Assembly: GCA_036924085.1 (NCBI GenBank)
Contig: JAVGWX010000007.1
Coordinates: forward strand, 97,675,141 to 97,739,140
DNA: 64,000 nucleotides
Direction of reading: 5' to 3'
DNA from: Ariolimax columbianus
Lineage: Eukaryota; Mollusca; Gastropoda; Stylommatophora; Arionidae
Made by a program: the position numbers and the translations under genes. Below are positions 35,785 through 46,600 of this stretch, in pieces (position 1 is the first letter of the stretch; every line of letters begins with the position of its first letter). The notes under the pieces are model-generated. The model worked only from the letters and a program-made list of their open reading frames with translations, was not told where the DNA came from and made no database searches.

Positions 35785-36251
35785 GATCGCTTCGGGTCCA
35801 TTAACAAACAAAAAAATCAAACAGCAGTCCAGAAAGATGTTATCGAATGAACTAATCAATAGATAGTCAGCTCATAAAATGGGGGTGGCAAATTAATGGA
35901 TATCAGGAGTTAATAACACAGCGTCCGGCAGTTACCAGGTCACGCGAATCGATCATTGGAAATCAATTCAAAAATCAAAATGTCCATAGCACTCTTCTTG
36001 TATAACACTCTCCCTTTATAACATCCGATATCGAAGTATTGCGTTGGTTGTGTGGTAACCGTTTATCTGACGAGCCTGTGGATTATACAGCCCATAGAAA
36101 CTCAAACGTCCACTGACTATCGCTAAGCAAACAATTGAAAATGCAAAAGCCAATCGTCTAGATTTGAAACAAAGACTACTTTTATCAGTTTCAGGGTAGT
36201 TTTATAGCTGCTGGCAAACACCGTTTAAAGTTAATTTCTTCTGCCCACTCT

Positions 36252-36326
<75 letters not shown>

Positions 36327-36671
36327 GTAATTCCTATTCTAATTGTCTGAGAAAAAAACAGAGCGGTAGATTACAGACAGTGTTGTAATATGATGATTTA
36401 GCAGATTCTCAAACAATTTAAGAGTTGCCAGACAAAAATGTCAAAAACATATTATTTTCTGAATTCAAATTTTTATTTCTTTATTCTAAAATGGTACCGA
36501 ACAGTCATAGACTTAGGGTCCTATTTTGACAAATAGGCTGTTAATAACAGGAATATTAATAAAGAATGTTTAAAGTAACGCTAATATATATTACATGCGT
36601 ACTTTATCAATAAACAAGTTATACACTTATTGTTTTATTTTATTTTTTAATTGCTTTTCTTTTTAAATGTT
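35785..36671. other. Unique AT-rich stretch with a CA/CT microsatellite
   Basis: Contains a CA repeat (36252-36281) directly followed by a CT repeat (36282-36327). No gene recognised elsewhere in the interval. Confidence 0.7.
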
Positions 36672-36675
36672 CGGA

Positions 36676-37104
36676 TGTAACAGTTCCAGTCGGAGCATGG
36701 ACGTTAAGGGCAGGGGTGATGGGGTTGTGACTCTGAGAACAAAGATACCTAAATGTGTTCCAAGATCACTCACCCTCTCGACACTAAGTCGACAAAGGAA
36801 AACGGGAGGTTGAAGGGAAGAATGTGTCTGGTACAGGTATGGGTTAGGAGCTCACCACTCTGGCGTTCCGATTTGGATAGTTGGAGGTTAGTGACAGACA
36901 GAGGCCATCGGGTCTTGCTGCGACATTTTAGAGTGACAGGAATTCAGAGTGATTCGTTCGAATAACAACTAAGTGGAGTTAGATCCAAACTAGAATGATG
37001 GCTGAGTCAGACAACCCCCAGAAGACCATTGGACAGCCCTGATACTACTTGAGACTATATAATACTAGGCAAAGTTTAACTGTTTAGCTTAATCAGACTG
37101 GCCT

Positions 37105-37159
<55 letters not shown>

Positions 37160-37885
37160 GCAGCTAGAAGACTGTTTCCTAAAGGAATGAGAGTTTAACT
37201 AGCAGACTGTTTAGCTCACAGACTTTCTAGAAGAGCGATTTATAGGCTGTTTTACGAATGTGTGAGGGATGGAATGAATTGCAGGGTGACTGAACCAGCA
37301 TGTGCCTTTGAGTCTTAGCCAGTCGCTCTATAAGGTGTATGTTAGGCATCATGTGACTAGAAGAGATCTGGATGTGTGTATGGTGTGTGTAGGACACCGA
37401 GGGAACGATGTATGTTCCGGAGCATGTGTATACGCAGATCGATTGAGTGTGTGATCACATGTGAGTATACGTCGAACAGATTGTGTAATGTCAAGATCAC
37501 CTGCCTGAAGGGATCTGAATGTATAATGTAACGATCACCTGCCTGAGGGGATCTGAGTGAATGCACAGAATACGATCGTGAAGACGAGTTTGTGAGAGTG
37601 TGGTGAATGTGCAGATAAAGGAACTGAGTGTAGCGGCTAGAAATGGGTTAGATATCATCTGGTGGCAATATTCAACAGCTTGTACTTATAACCTCCGAAA
37701 TCATTAATATTACATTATTATTGTTGTTATGATGTTATGTTTTGTTGGTTTTAGTGATGTTAATAAATGCGGACTATTACCTGCCGTTTGATACGTTATT
37801 TGCTGTGCGTGGTCTTGAATCATGTGGATGCACGTGGTAACATTCTAGATAGAAAAACCCCAGTGAAAACCTGGACTCTGCTACA
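36676..37885 (+). mobile_element. Solo LTR 2 (1210 bp)
   Basis: Same family as 26499-27627: starts TGTAACAG, ends CTGCTACA, with a 4-bp target duplication CGGA at 36672-36675 and 37886-37889. A TATA-like ACTATATAATAC is near 37054-37065 and AATAAA at 37762-37767. Longer than copy 1 partly because of a GA microsatellite (37107-37155). The shared block GGACACCGAGGGAACGATGT lies near 37391. No retroelement genes flank it. Frames at 36753-36965 and 37357-37566 fall inside and are not genes. Confidence 0.88.
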
Positions 37886-37889
37886 CGGA

Positions 37890-38104
37890 CTTAAAAACTC
37901 AACTTACCGGAGGTTTATTTAATTTATGTCAATATTGTAATAACATAAGCGAAATATCACATTTTTATTTAGGATGGTTAATTAAATTAAAACGAATATA
38001 TTCAAGAAATGATCTTGAAAAGACCAAAAATATGAAAGTTACATTCATCGTAAATGATGATAATGATCAATATTTGAACACAAACTGGAAGGCTTGATGG
38101 AAAC
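37890..38104. other. AT-rich spacer
   Basis: Short unique sequence between the solo LTR and the 29-bp array. Confidence 0.4.
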
Positions 38105-39106
38105 ATTGAAACTAGGTGTCAGCAAAAAGCCTCACGTCTACCAGGTGTCAGAAGAAAGCCTCAGCTCTACCAGGTATGAGCAGAAAGCCTCACCTCTACC
38201 AGGTATGAGCAGAAAGCCTCACCTCTACCAGGTGTCAGCAGAAAGCCTCACGTCTATCAGATGTCAGCAGAAAGCCTCACCTCTACCAGGTGTCAGCAGA
38301 AAGCCTCACGTCTATCAGATGTCAGCAGAAAGCCTCACCTCTACCAGGTGTCAGCAGAAAGCCTCACCTCTACCAGGTGTCAGCAGAAAGCCTCACCTCT
38401 ACCAGGTGTCAGCAGAAAGCCTCATCTCTACCAGGTGTCAGCAGAAAGCCTCACCTCTACCAGGTGTCAGCAGAAAGCCTCACGTCTACCAGGTGTCAGC
38501 AGAAAGCCTCACCTTTACCAGGTGTCAGCAGAAAGCCTCACCTCTACCAGATGTCAGCAGAAAGCCTCACGTCTATCAGATGTCAGCAGAAAGCCTCACC
38601 TCTACCAGGTGTCAGCAGAAAGCCTCACGTCTATCAGATGTCAGCAGAAAGCCTCACCTCTACCAGGTGTCAGCAGAAAGCCTCACGTCTATCAGATGTC
38701 AGCAGAAAGCCTCACCTCTACCAGGTGTCAGCAGAAAGCCTCACGTCTATCAGATGTCAGCAGAAAGCCTCACCTCTACCAGGTGTCAGCAGAAAGCCTC
38801 ATCTCTACCAGGTGTCAGCAGAAAGCCTCACCTCTACCAGGTGTCAGCAGAAAGCCTCACGTCTACCAGGTGTCAGCAGAAAGCCTCACCTTTACCAGGT
38901 GTCAGCAGAAAGCCTCACCTCTACCAGATGTCAGCAGAAAGCCTCACGTCTATCAGATGTCAGCAGAAAGCCTCACCTCTACCAGGTGTCAGCAGAAAGC
39001 CTCACGTCTATCAGATGTCAGCAGAAAGCCTCACCTCTACCAGGTGTCAGCAGAAAGCCTCACCTCTACCAGGTGTCAGCAGAAAGCCTCACCTCTACCA
39101 GGTGTC
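38105..39106. repeat. 29-bp minisatellite, about 34 copies, open in three frames
   Basis: Unit GGTGTCAGCAGAAAGCCTCA plus CCTCTACCA. With a period not divisible by 3 and no stop in any plus frame, frames of 352, 300 and 285 residues overlap and show the same 29-residue repeat (SRKPHLYQVSAESLTSTRC and following). Marker variants (CTCATCTCTACC at 38421 and 38798; CACCTTTACC about 377 bp apart) reveal a 13-unit (377-bp) duplication. There is no signal peptide, domain or start context to support a protein. Confidence 0.93.
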
Positions 39107-39420
39107 ATCATCATCATCATCATCCATCACCATCATCAGTCCCGTAACCTAGAAGGTCGTTGAGGCACTGGTATTGCAGTTTGTCGAATCAGTTCACGCA
39201 TACGTCTCGGTTTTTCACCAGTGTATTAGTTTCAACTATAGACCTTCTCGTCCACTCTTTTATATTGTCCTCCCATCTCTTTTTTGATCTTCCTCTCCCA
39301 CACTTCCCAGGCACAGTGCCTTGCAGGACGGTCTTTGTCAGTTCCAACGATCAGGATATAAGTCCATACCATGTTAATTTTCGTGTTTTTACTTTAGTCA
39401 GTAGGTTTTTATACTTATCC
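39107..39420 (-). mobile_element. RTE-type LINE 3' end with GAT-type tail
   Basis: The minus strand begins with a GATGATGATGATGATGA tail and, read backwards, encodes remnants of the C terminus: KRRWEDNIKEWTRRSIVETN, preceded by a GRPKK-like basic patch. KRWEDNIKEWT is characteristic of RTE-group C termini. It abuts the last unit of the 29-bp array. Confidence 0.72.
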
Positions 39421-39828
39421 TTCCCAACAATTTCAAGAACACTCTCGTTTATAAAGTGATCCAGGCATGAAATGCCAAAAATTCTTCACGATCAATCTTA
39501 TTTCCATTTTGCAAATTTTACGTTTTAGTGCAGCCATCAAGAGTCCAAGTCTCACAAGTGTAGAGGTATACCGAGGTATAAAAAATAAATATATTTTTAT
39601 CAATTTATATCTCATAATTTCTTAAATATATATTTATCAAGATAGGCATGTATTTCTTAATGCACTATAGTAAAAGTCTCTTGTTTGTGTATATAGGTAA
39701 CCTTAAGTAGTCTTATGTTTACATATAGGTAGCCTTGTATAGTTTTTGTTTGTATGTAGTTTACTTTGTAAGGTTTTCTGTCTGTATGTAAGCAACCTTA
39801 TATAGTCTTTTGTTTATATGTAGTTTAA
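39421..39828. other. AT-rich spacer with diverged TTAGTATGTT-type words
   Basis: The phrase TAGTCTTTTGTTTATATGTA recurs loosely at about 39672, 39712, 39745 and 39805 (about 40-bp spacing), a decayed minisatellite. No gene. Confidence 0.45.
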
Positions 39829-39995
39829 CTTAACTTAACTTAACTTAACTTAACTGGTTGTATACAGACTCTGCAGGGTCTTCTAAACCAGTATAAAGAC
39901 GTTAGGTTAGGTTAGGTTAGGTTAGGTTAGGTTAGCTTAGGTTAGGTTAGGTTAGGTTAGGTTAAGTTAAGTTAAGTTAAGTTAAGTTAAGTTAA
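39829..39995 (+). repeat. LINE-C terminal block between TTAAC and TTAGG/TTAAG pentamer runs
   Basis: TTAACTTAAC repeats (39831-39856) lead into the LINE-C terminal block (GGTTGTATACAGACTC to CCAGTATAAAGACG, 39857-39903), followed by about 13 GTTAG units and then GTTAA units to 39995. The block identifies the pentamers as a LINE 3' tail, not a chromosome end. The TTAGG version equals the arthropod telomere motif by sequence only. Confidence 0.85.
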
Positions 39996-39997
39996 GT

Positions 39998-40032
39998 GTC
40001 AGCAGAAAGCCTCACCTTTACCAGGTGTCAGC
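39998..40032. repeat. Detached unit of the 29-bp array
   Basis: GTGTCAGCAGAAAGCCTCAC followed by CTTTACCAGGTGTCAGCA is one full unit plus part of the next, 890 bp beyond the main array. It implies the sequence 39107-39997 was inserted into, or replaced part of, the array. Confidence 0.8.
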
Positions 40033-40435
40033 AAGTCTCTGTTGTGACAACTCTCACCGCTGATGAAACACCTGAACATCAACGTGTCAACAAAGCAACA
40101 CATGATATTTATGTATTATACAATCTTTGTGCTAACAATATCGAACGTGGTTCTTATCTACGGTACTGGAGACGTCTGAACTGAAATGTCTAAGAAAATT
40201 CTTTAGGGTTTCAAGGAAATGAAAAACTATGATGTTTATAGGAAAGATAACATGAGATACGATGACGCTGAAAATATGGTTAGAAATAGCCTTTGTGCTG
40301 AATAGATTTCAAGACAGGAAATAACTGAATAACTACCACTGCACTGCAAAAACACTGGCTTACAACAACTGACACAACACACTTGGTTCAAGAAGACAAG
40401 CCGCATTGCAGCACAATTGGACAGAACAAAAATAT
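40033..40435. other. No recognisable feature
   Basis: Unique sequence. The small frames have no motif. Confidence 0.35.
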
Positions 40436-40442
40436 AGTAAAG

Positions 40443-40597
40443 CCACTGTCGAAGACAGATGTGTCGGACCGACAGGTGCAAATATCGAAGTCAAAATGTA
40501 AACTAGCAACACAACACATTCCTTTCTCCGCACATCATGCTACTTGCAAAGCCCTGTTCAGGTGGGAGATTGAGAACTAACACAGAAGAAGAAGAAG
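40443..40597 (+). mobile_element. SINE C copy, plus strand, GAA tail
   Basis: Carries GATGTGTCGGACCGACAGGT and the following GCAAATATCGAAGTC core, then CATGCTACTTGCAAAGCCCT and GGGAGATTGAGAACTAACAC, ending in a GAAGAAGAAGAA tail. Candidate short duplication AGTAAAG at 40436-40442 and 40598-40604. Confidence 0.8.
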
Positions 40598-40604
40598 AGT
40601 AAAG

Positions 40605-41269
40605 TGAGTTTGTTTGTGTTTCTGGAGAATAGTGCATATAGCTCCATATTATAAACAATGAGACTGGTGAAGGTAAGGGACAAATTGGTTTGTAGTTTTA
40701 AAGAAGGGCAAGAAAATACAAAAGACAAGACAGTCTTTATCTTTAACAAAAATGTGCTCAAATAACTGTTGGCAGGGTAAGATTTATGATAATGAACAAT
40801 AAAACAGTGACATTAGAATGATTGGCGGCACAGAAAAAGGATAGTCCACAGTGACACTGTCCCCCATGTTTCATCTCGTCATTGTGTACTGTTGCTATGG
40901 CGACCATGTCTAATTTATCACAATTGTTTGGCTCTAAACGTTTTTCTGGTGTTTGAATTGATCTGATGTGGCCAGGTTTTCATACTTTTCTCTGTCCATG
41001 TTGTGGTCACAAACCAACCAGAAGGCTACATGTGCTCAAGTTAATGGAACATGGTCAGTATGAAACCAATTTCGATGACCAATGGGTCACATTAAGACAA
41101 TTTTGATGAAAAAAGGTCAGAGAGAGCTTAAATGATCCAAGGTCTATATGGAGACAATTTTCATGACCCAAGGGCCATGTGAAGACAAATTACAAAAAAT
41201 GATTTACTCCTGGGGAAATATGCCCAACAGGGGAGTGTGAATAATTCAGGATACAGAAAGAGGGAAAGC
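40605..41269. other. Spacer with weak 45-bp repeats
   Basis: Around 41060-41190 the motif ATGACCCAAGGTC/GACAATTTTGATGA recurs about three times. No gene recognised. Confidence 0.4.
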
Positions 41270-42010
41270 ATTGAGTGACTTTTGGACAAAATCAGAGAAC
41301 TAGACAGAGAATTACTAATCAAATTGAGTTACACACATATAGACATCAACTTTATTCAAATATATGCACCAACGGCGGAGGGATCAGAAGAGGATGTGGA
41401 CACATTTTATGGTGAACTTGAAATGGCCATGACGCAATAGAAGAACCACGAGATGACGGTCGTTCTGGCAATCTCAAAGCAAAGGTGGAGGGGGGACGGG
41501 AAGATGGAGGTCATCACTGGGTGGTACGGAATGGGAGAAAGGAATGAAAGAGACTATAGACTGATGGAATGGGCCAAAATACATGACATGATCATAGCAC
41601 ATGGTTTCAAAACCATCCTAGGCGCTTCTGGACATGAAAAAGCCCGGGAAACAATGCTGGTGTCCGGAAGATTCTGAAATGGGCTTGTTTCGGCAATGAC
41701 CAGGCCAGTAACCAGATTGCAACGGTAATCACATGCCAATAACCATCAAGATAGGAGTAAAATTTACAAATGTAAGGAAGTCACCACAGAATATGAGATT
41801 ATACATAGACACAGAAATGATAGAGAGGTGTAGTGCAGCCGTAATGAATGTATACAACACAGGGGGGAGAGAGAGAGGAAGGTTGGTGTGCAACAAAAGT
41901 CTATCAGTGGATTTAAGGAAGATAATTCTTGTATGCTACATGGAACCAATACTGACATACGATAGTGAATCACGGACGGACAATCATCAAGCATGTAGGA
42001 CAATCATACT
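41270..42010 (+). mobile_element. LINE-B-like remnant: endonuclease segment joined to RT tail
   Basis: The left part encodes an endonuclease-like stretch (APTAEGSEEDVDTFYGELEM, then TVVLAISKQRWRGDGK, which resembles the VLGDFNAKVG box after a shift). The right part encodes LRKIILVCYMEPILTYDSES, the post-RT segment usually far downstream of the endonuclease. Most of the RT is therefore deleted. Stops and shifts throughout. Confidence 0.65.
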
Positions 42011-42019
42011 ACAACATGT

Positions 42020-42790
42020 CTTTTGGCTGCCCCCAATAGAGATGATAAACTTTATGGGTCAAATGTTTGATGTTATGGCTGCCAACAACCCCCAATGTTT
42101 GGTATTCTGGCTGCCCACGTCAGAGAAAACAAACTTTATGGGCCCAATGTTTGGTATTTGGCTGTCAACGACATAGAAAACAAACTTTATGGGCCCAATG
42201 TTAGGTATTCTGGCTGTCAATGACAGAGAAAACAAACTTTATGGGCCCAATGTTTGGTATTCTGGCTGTCAACGACATAGAAAACAAAACTTTATGGGCC
42301 CAATGTTTGGTATTCTGGCTGTCAATGACAGAGAAAACAAACTTTATGGGCCCAATGTTTGGTACTCTGGCTGTCAACGACAGATAAAACAAACTTTATG
42401 GGCTCAATGTTTGGTATTCTGGCTGTCAATGACAGAGAAAACAAACTTTATGGGCCCAATGTTTGGTATTCTGGCTGTCAATGACAGAGAAAACAAACTT
42501 TATGGGTCCAATGTTTGGTATTCTGGCTATCAATGACAGAGAAAACAAACTTTATGGGTCCAATGTTTGGTATTCTGGCTGACGACAGAGAAAATAAACT
42601 TTATGGGTCCAATGTTTGGTATTCTGGCTATCAATGACAGAGAAAACAAACTTTATGGGTCCAATGTTTGGTATTATGGCTGCCAACGACCCCCAATGTT
42701 CAGGATTCTGGCTATCAACGACAGAGAGAACAAACTTTATGGGTCCAATGTTTGATATTCTGGCTGCCCACGATAGAGAGAACAAACGCT
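42020..42790. repeat. 52-bp minisatellite, about 14 copies
   Basis: Unit ACTTTATGGGCCCAATGTTT plus GGTATTCTGGCTGTCAACGACAGAG in two pieces and AAAACAAA. Starts within 20 bp of the LINE-B remnant and decays to the right. Frames of 60-147 residues on both strands are artefacts. Confidence 0.9.
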
Positions 42791-43207
42791 GACTGGAATT
42801 TTGTATATTTTATTCAAATTTTATATACAAATGTGTCAGATACAAACAACATGGAGACATTCACTTAAATAAAAAGACAGCAATACATTAAAATGTTTTC
42901 AAATAATATATTTAAAAAATGTTTTTCATGAACATAGACATGTATGTGGTTAATGCCAATAAGCAAATACAAGAAACCAACATACACACATACTTACACC
43001 ATCATTTAGTCATGTGCTCTTATTTGACCAATACTAACACGAAGTTCAGCTGACTTCCGCTAATGCAAATCTTCTGCTACTAACCAAAATGTCCAACAGG
43101 AAATTTTATTTCAGCATCTCCCAAAATTGTTTATTTTGCTGCTTTCAAACAAATAATGCAAACATTTTTGTTTTCAGTTGGCACATACATTAATTGCTGA
43201 AAGCTAT
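42791..43207. other. No recognisable feature
   Basis: AT-rich spacer between the array and a LINE fragment. Confidence 0.35.
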
Positions 43208-44055
43208 TTATTCTGTATTATTTAGATGCCAGGGAGAATATTTCAGGGCATAGGCCATTGACAACTCTCCTCCAACAAGTTCGACATTCAGCTGTCCTTT
43301 CTGCCTCTCTCCAATTGAGGTCCAAGGGCAAAGTTCATTTTCACATTCTCTTTTCCGGGTGTTTCTTGGCCTACCTCTCTTCCTCTTCCTTTGTGGATTC
43401 CAAGTCAGGGCCTGTCTGGCCACGTTTGATGGTGCTTTCTATAGTGTGTATCCTACCAAACCCCATTTCCTACATTTGATCTGTTGCTAGACTGGTTGTT
43501 GTTGGCCCCTTACCCATAGGTCTTCATTCCTTGCCATGTCTTGCCAGCCTATACCAATTACCCTCTGTAGACATTTATTGTCGAACAACTGGAGTTTCCT
43601 CTTTATTGCCTTTGTCGTTCTTCAAGTACCAGCTCTGTACAGGGGTACTGACTTGACATTTGGAATTGACCAATCTTAACTTTGTATTAGTCTTTATTTC
43701 CCTGGATTTCTATATATTATTCAGTAATAAGAATGCTGTCCTTGCATGTCTAATTCTAGCCCTTACATCTGCCTCTGGGCCCTCTGAAGGATCAATTGTG
43801 CTGCTCAAATATGTGAAGGTATCCACCTCTACCAGTGCCTCACCTCAAAGCATGACTGGCTCTTTGCTTAAGGTGTTGATTTTAACAGTTTGGTTGTCTT
43901 CTTGATAATTTTTAGTCCCAGTTAAGCTGAATTCTACTATTTAGTTTTGCTTGCATCTGGCTATGGATGTGACAGCAGTACCAAGTTGTCTGCATAGTCC
44001 AGATACTCTAAATGTGATTCATTTTACTCCTGTATCATATATCGGCTATAGTTTC
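43208..44055 (-). mobile_element. LINE-B 3' half, minus copy
   Basis: In element order from 44055 down: LEYLDYADNLVLLSH (motif C-like YADN; the canonical family residue here is FADD), a GLKIIKKTTK stretch, WIPSHI/YLGS-like remnants, the post-RT region, and at 43423-43208 ARQALTWNPQRKRKRGRPRN with ELSMAYALK at the end. The last segments match 19600-19930. The YADN reading and many stops show decay. Confidence 0.75.
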
Positions 44056-44248
44056 TAGAGTTTTCCTTCAAACCAAGATGGCTACACCACTAAGAAGGAT
44101 TGTAGCCTGTGTCCATGGTGGCTCTGTTGATATATAGATAGATGAAAGATTCAATGGTACTGAAGGTCAAATGTTGATAAAAACATATGTAGGAAATGGC
44201 ACAGTGACCGCACCAGGTGTGTAAATACCCGTGAGTTGAGAGTCTTCT
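44056..44248. other. Short unique spacer
   Basis: No feature recognised before the left duplication of SINE-V copy 2. Confidence 0.35.
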
Positions 44249-44260
44249 ACCCTAGAGGAG

Positions 44261-45330
44261 GGGAGGAAGACTTAACGTCTGGTCAGGCAAAATATACTGA
44301 TCAGACATGTTAGTCAGGGTCAGGCAAAATATACTGATCAGACATGTTAGTCAGGGTCAGGCAAAATATACTGATCAGACATGTTAGTCAGGGTCAGGCA
44401 AAATATACTGATCAGACATGTTAGTCAGGGTCAGGCAAAATATACTGATCAGACATGTTAGTCAGGGTCAGGCAAAATATACTGATCAGACATGTTAGTC
44501 AGGGTCAGGCAAAATATACTGATCAGACATGTTAGTCAGGGTCAGGCAAAATATACTGATCAGACATGTTAGTCAGGGTCAGACAAAACATACTGATCAG
44601 ACATGTTAGTCAGGGTCAGGCACAATATACTGATCAGACATGTTAGTCAGGGTCAGACAAAACATACTGATCAGACATGTTAGTCAGGGTCAGGCAAAAC
44701 ATACTGATCAGACATGTTAGTCAGGGTCAGGCAAAATATACTGATCAGACATGTTAGTCAGGGTCAGGCAAAATATACTGATCAGACATGTTAGTCAGGG
44801 TTAGACAAAACATACTGATCAGACATGTTAGTCAGGGTCAGGCAAAATATACTGATCAGACATGTTAGTCAGGGTCAGGCAAAATGTACTGATCAGACAT
44901 GTTAGTCAGGGTCAGGCAAAATATACTGATCAGACATGTTAGTCAGGGTCAGGCAAAATATACTGATCAGACATGTTAGTCAGGGTCAGGCAAAACATAC
45001 TGATCAGACATGTTAGTCAGGGTCAGACAAAACATACTGGCCAAGACCCTCACCTCGGTTTCCTAGTAGCCCTTCCTGGAAACGGGCTGTTTTCCTGGCA
45101 GCCTGGTTAACGAGGTAAGGGAACGGCGTTTTCCCCGTAGTAGTGAATGACACGCAGATGAAGCCACGCATAGCACAACTGCCTGGAAGACCCAAGTTCA
45201 CCTTCATCAGCACACTAAGGATGTGAGGAAAGCTACTACAACCCGCAGCTTAATGTTCTTTTCAGAGCGCACAAAAGAGTAACCTACTCATTGTGGGCAT
45301 TTGCAAACAACAACAACAACAACAACAACA
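44261..45330 (+). mobile_element. SINE-V copy 2 with about 20 internal units, 12-bp TSD
   Basis: Begins GGGAGGAAGACTTAACGTCT and enters a minisatellite of about 20 units (44283-45035). It continues with the shared body (CAAGACCCTCACCTCG, CCTGGAAACGGGCTG, GACACGCAGATGAAGCC, AGAGCGCACAAAAGAGTAAC) and ends in AAC repeats. It is bounded by the perfect duplication ACCCTAGAGGAG at 44249-44260 and 45331-45342. That TSD and the AAC tail indicate target-primed retroposition and place the minisatellite inside the mobile unit. Confidence 0.92.
44283..45035. repeat. 37-bp minisatellite inside SINE-V copy 2
   Basis: Unit TTAGTCAGGGTCAGGCAAAA plus TATACTGATCAGACATG. More homogeneous than the array in copy 1 and fixed for different variants (TATACT versus CACACT; AGTCAGGG versus AGCCAGGG). 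Confidence 0.93.
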
Positions 45331-45342
45331 ACCCTAGAGGAG

Positions 45343-45954
45343 TTAGACTGCAGTTAGTAAACTCTTACAACATGCTCTCAGTGTGGAAGTGATCCTATTC
45401 TAGTCTCTGTCCCACATAGAACTCTTCCAAGGCAAATATTTTATGAAAGCGTTTTCAATTTTCAAGGTCATTAAATTACAAACTAGTTAACCTCTGTGTA
45501 CAAAGATGCAACTGTAATCACCCTGCTTTTTAAGCCTTGTTATTCCATCGAAATTTCATTAATGTTTTAATGAAATAAGTAACGTAATGATTTTTAAATT
45601 CATACCTAACAAATGACAAAATAATTTCGTGATAAATTTATCAATTCAGCACACTGTATAGTAAAGCAATAGTAATTGAATTTTTCCAATAGATTTGCTC
45701 ATAGATGATCGATCAGGACTGCAACATTAAGGTACACTATCCAAGCATTTGAAACCTGCATTCGTTATCAATGTTAAGTGTACCTAATCAATGTTACATC
45801 TAATTTTTAGTATTTATTATATTTTTCCTAAAAACATTTTACAATAGCAGAGGGAAAAAAAAGATATTTAGGAAAAGTAGAAATAAAATAAATGTGATTG
45901 CTGGTTTTCTTTTCTATTTTTCTTGTTTTTGTACCAGACTTGCAGAAGTCTACT
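45343..45954. other. No recognisable feature
   Basis: AT-rich unique sequence. Confidence 0.35.
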
Positions 45955-46350
45955 GAATAACAGAACAACTCAATAACACAGGACAACCCAATAACACAGG
46001 ACAATCCAATAACACAGGACAACCCAATAACACAGGACAATCCAATAACACAGGACAATCCAATAACACAGGACAATCCAATAACATAGGACAATCCAAT
46101 AACACAGGACAATCCAATAACATAGGACAATCCAATAACATAGGACAATCCAATAACATAGGACAATCCAATAACACAGTACAACCTAATAACACAAGAC
46201 AATCCAATAACACAGGACAACCCAATAACACAGAACAACCTAATAACACAGAACAATCCAATAACACACGACAATCCAATAACACAGAGCAACCCAATAA
46301 CACAGAGCAACCCAATAACACAGAGCAACACAATAACACAAAACAACATG
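45955..46350. repeat. 18-bp minisatellite AATAACACAGGACAATCC, about 22 copies
   Basis: Uniform 18-bp units. Hydrophobic six-residue repeats (GLSCVI, DCPVLL) in minus-strand frames of 135-198 residues could mimic membrane proteins but lack any independent support. Confidence 0.93.
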
Positions 46351-46429
46351 ATAACACATAAAAACATGATCACAAAACTTGAAAAAAACCCAGAACACAT
46401 TACCATTCGCAAAAATACACACATGTAAC

Positions 46430-46600
46430 TGCAACATTAAGTTCATTGCCAAATAATGCATGTACTTTGTTACAACATTCGTTTCAATTTCAAATAATGC
46501 ATGTACTTTGTTACAACATTCGTTTCAATTTCAAATAATGCATGTACTTTGTTACAACATTCGTTTCAATTTCAAATAATGCATGTATTTTTCGACTGCA
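46430..46600. repeat. 51-54-bp repeat, about three and a half units
   Basis: AAATAATGCATGTACTTTGT followed by TACAACATTCGTTTCAATTTC recurs from 46449 to 46590. Confidence 0.85.

Noticed and set aside
38094..39163. 352-, 300- and 285-residue repeat proteins
   Set aside because: Three frames give the same peptide because the 29-bp unit has no stops. No signal peptide, domain or promoter supports a gene.
39900..39970. Telomere or telomere fusion point (TTAGG repeats)
   Set aside because: The repeats directly follow the LINE-C terminal block and grade into GTTAA units, as in other LINE-C tails, so they are an element tail.
45828..46424. 198-residue hydrophobic frame resembling a membrane protein
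   Set aside because: It is the reverse translation of an 18-bp minisatellite; hydrophobicity is a by-product of the unit composition.
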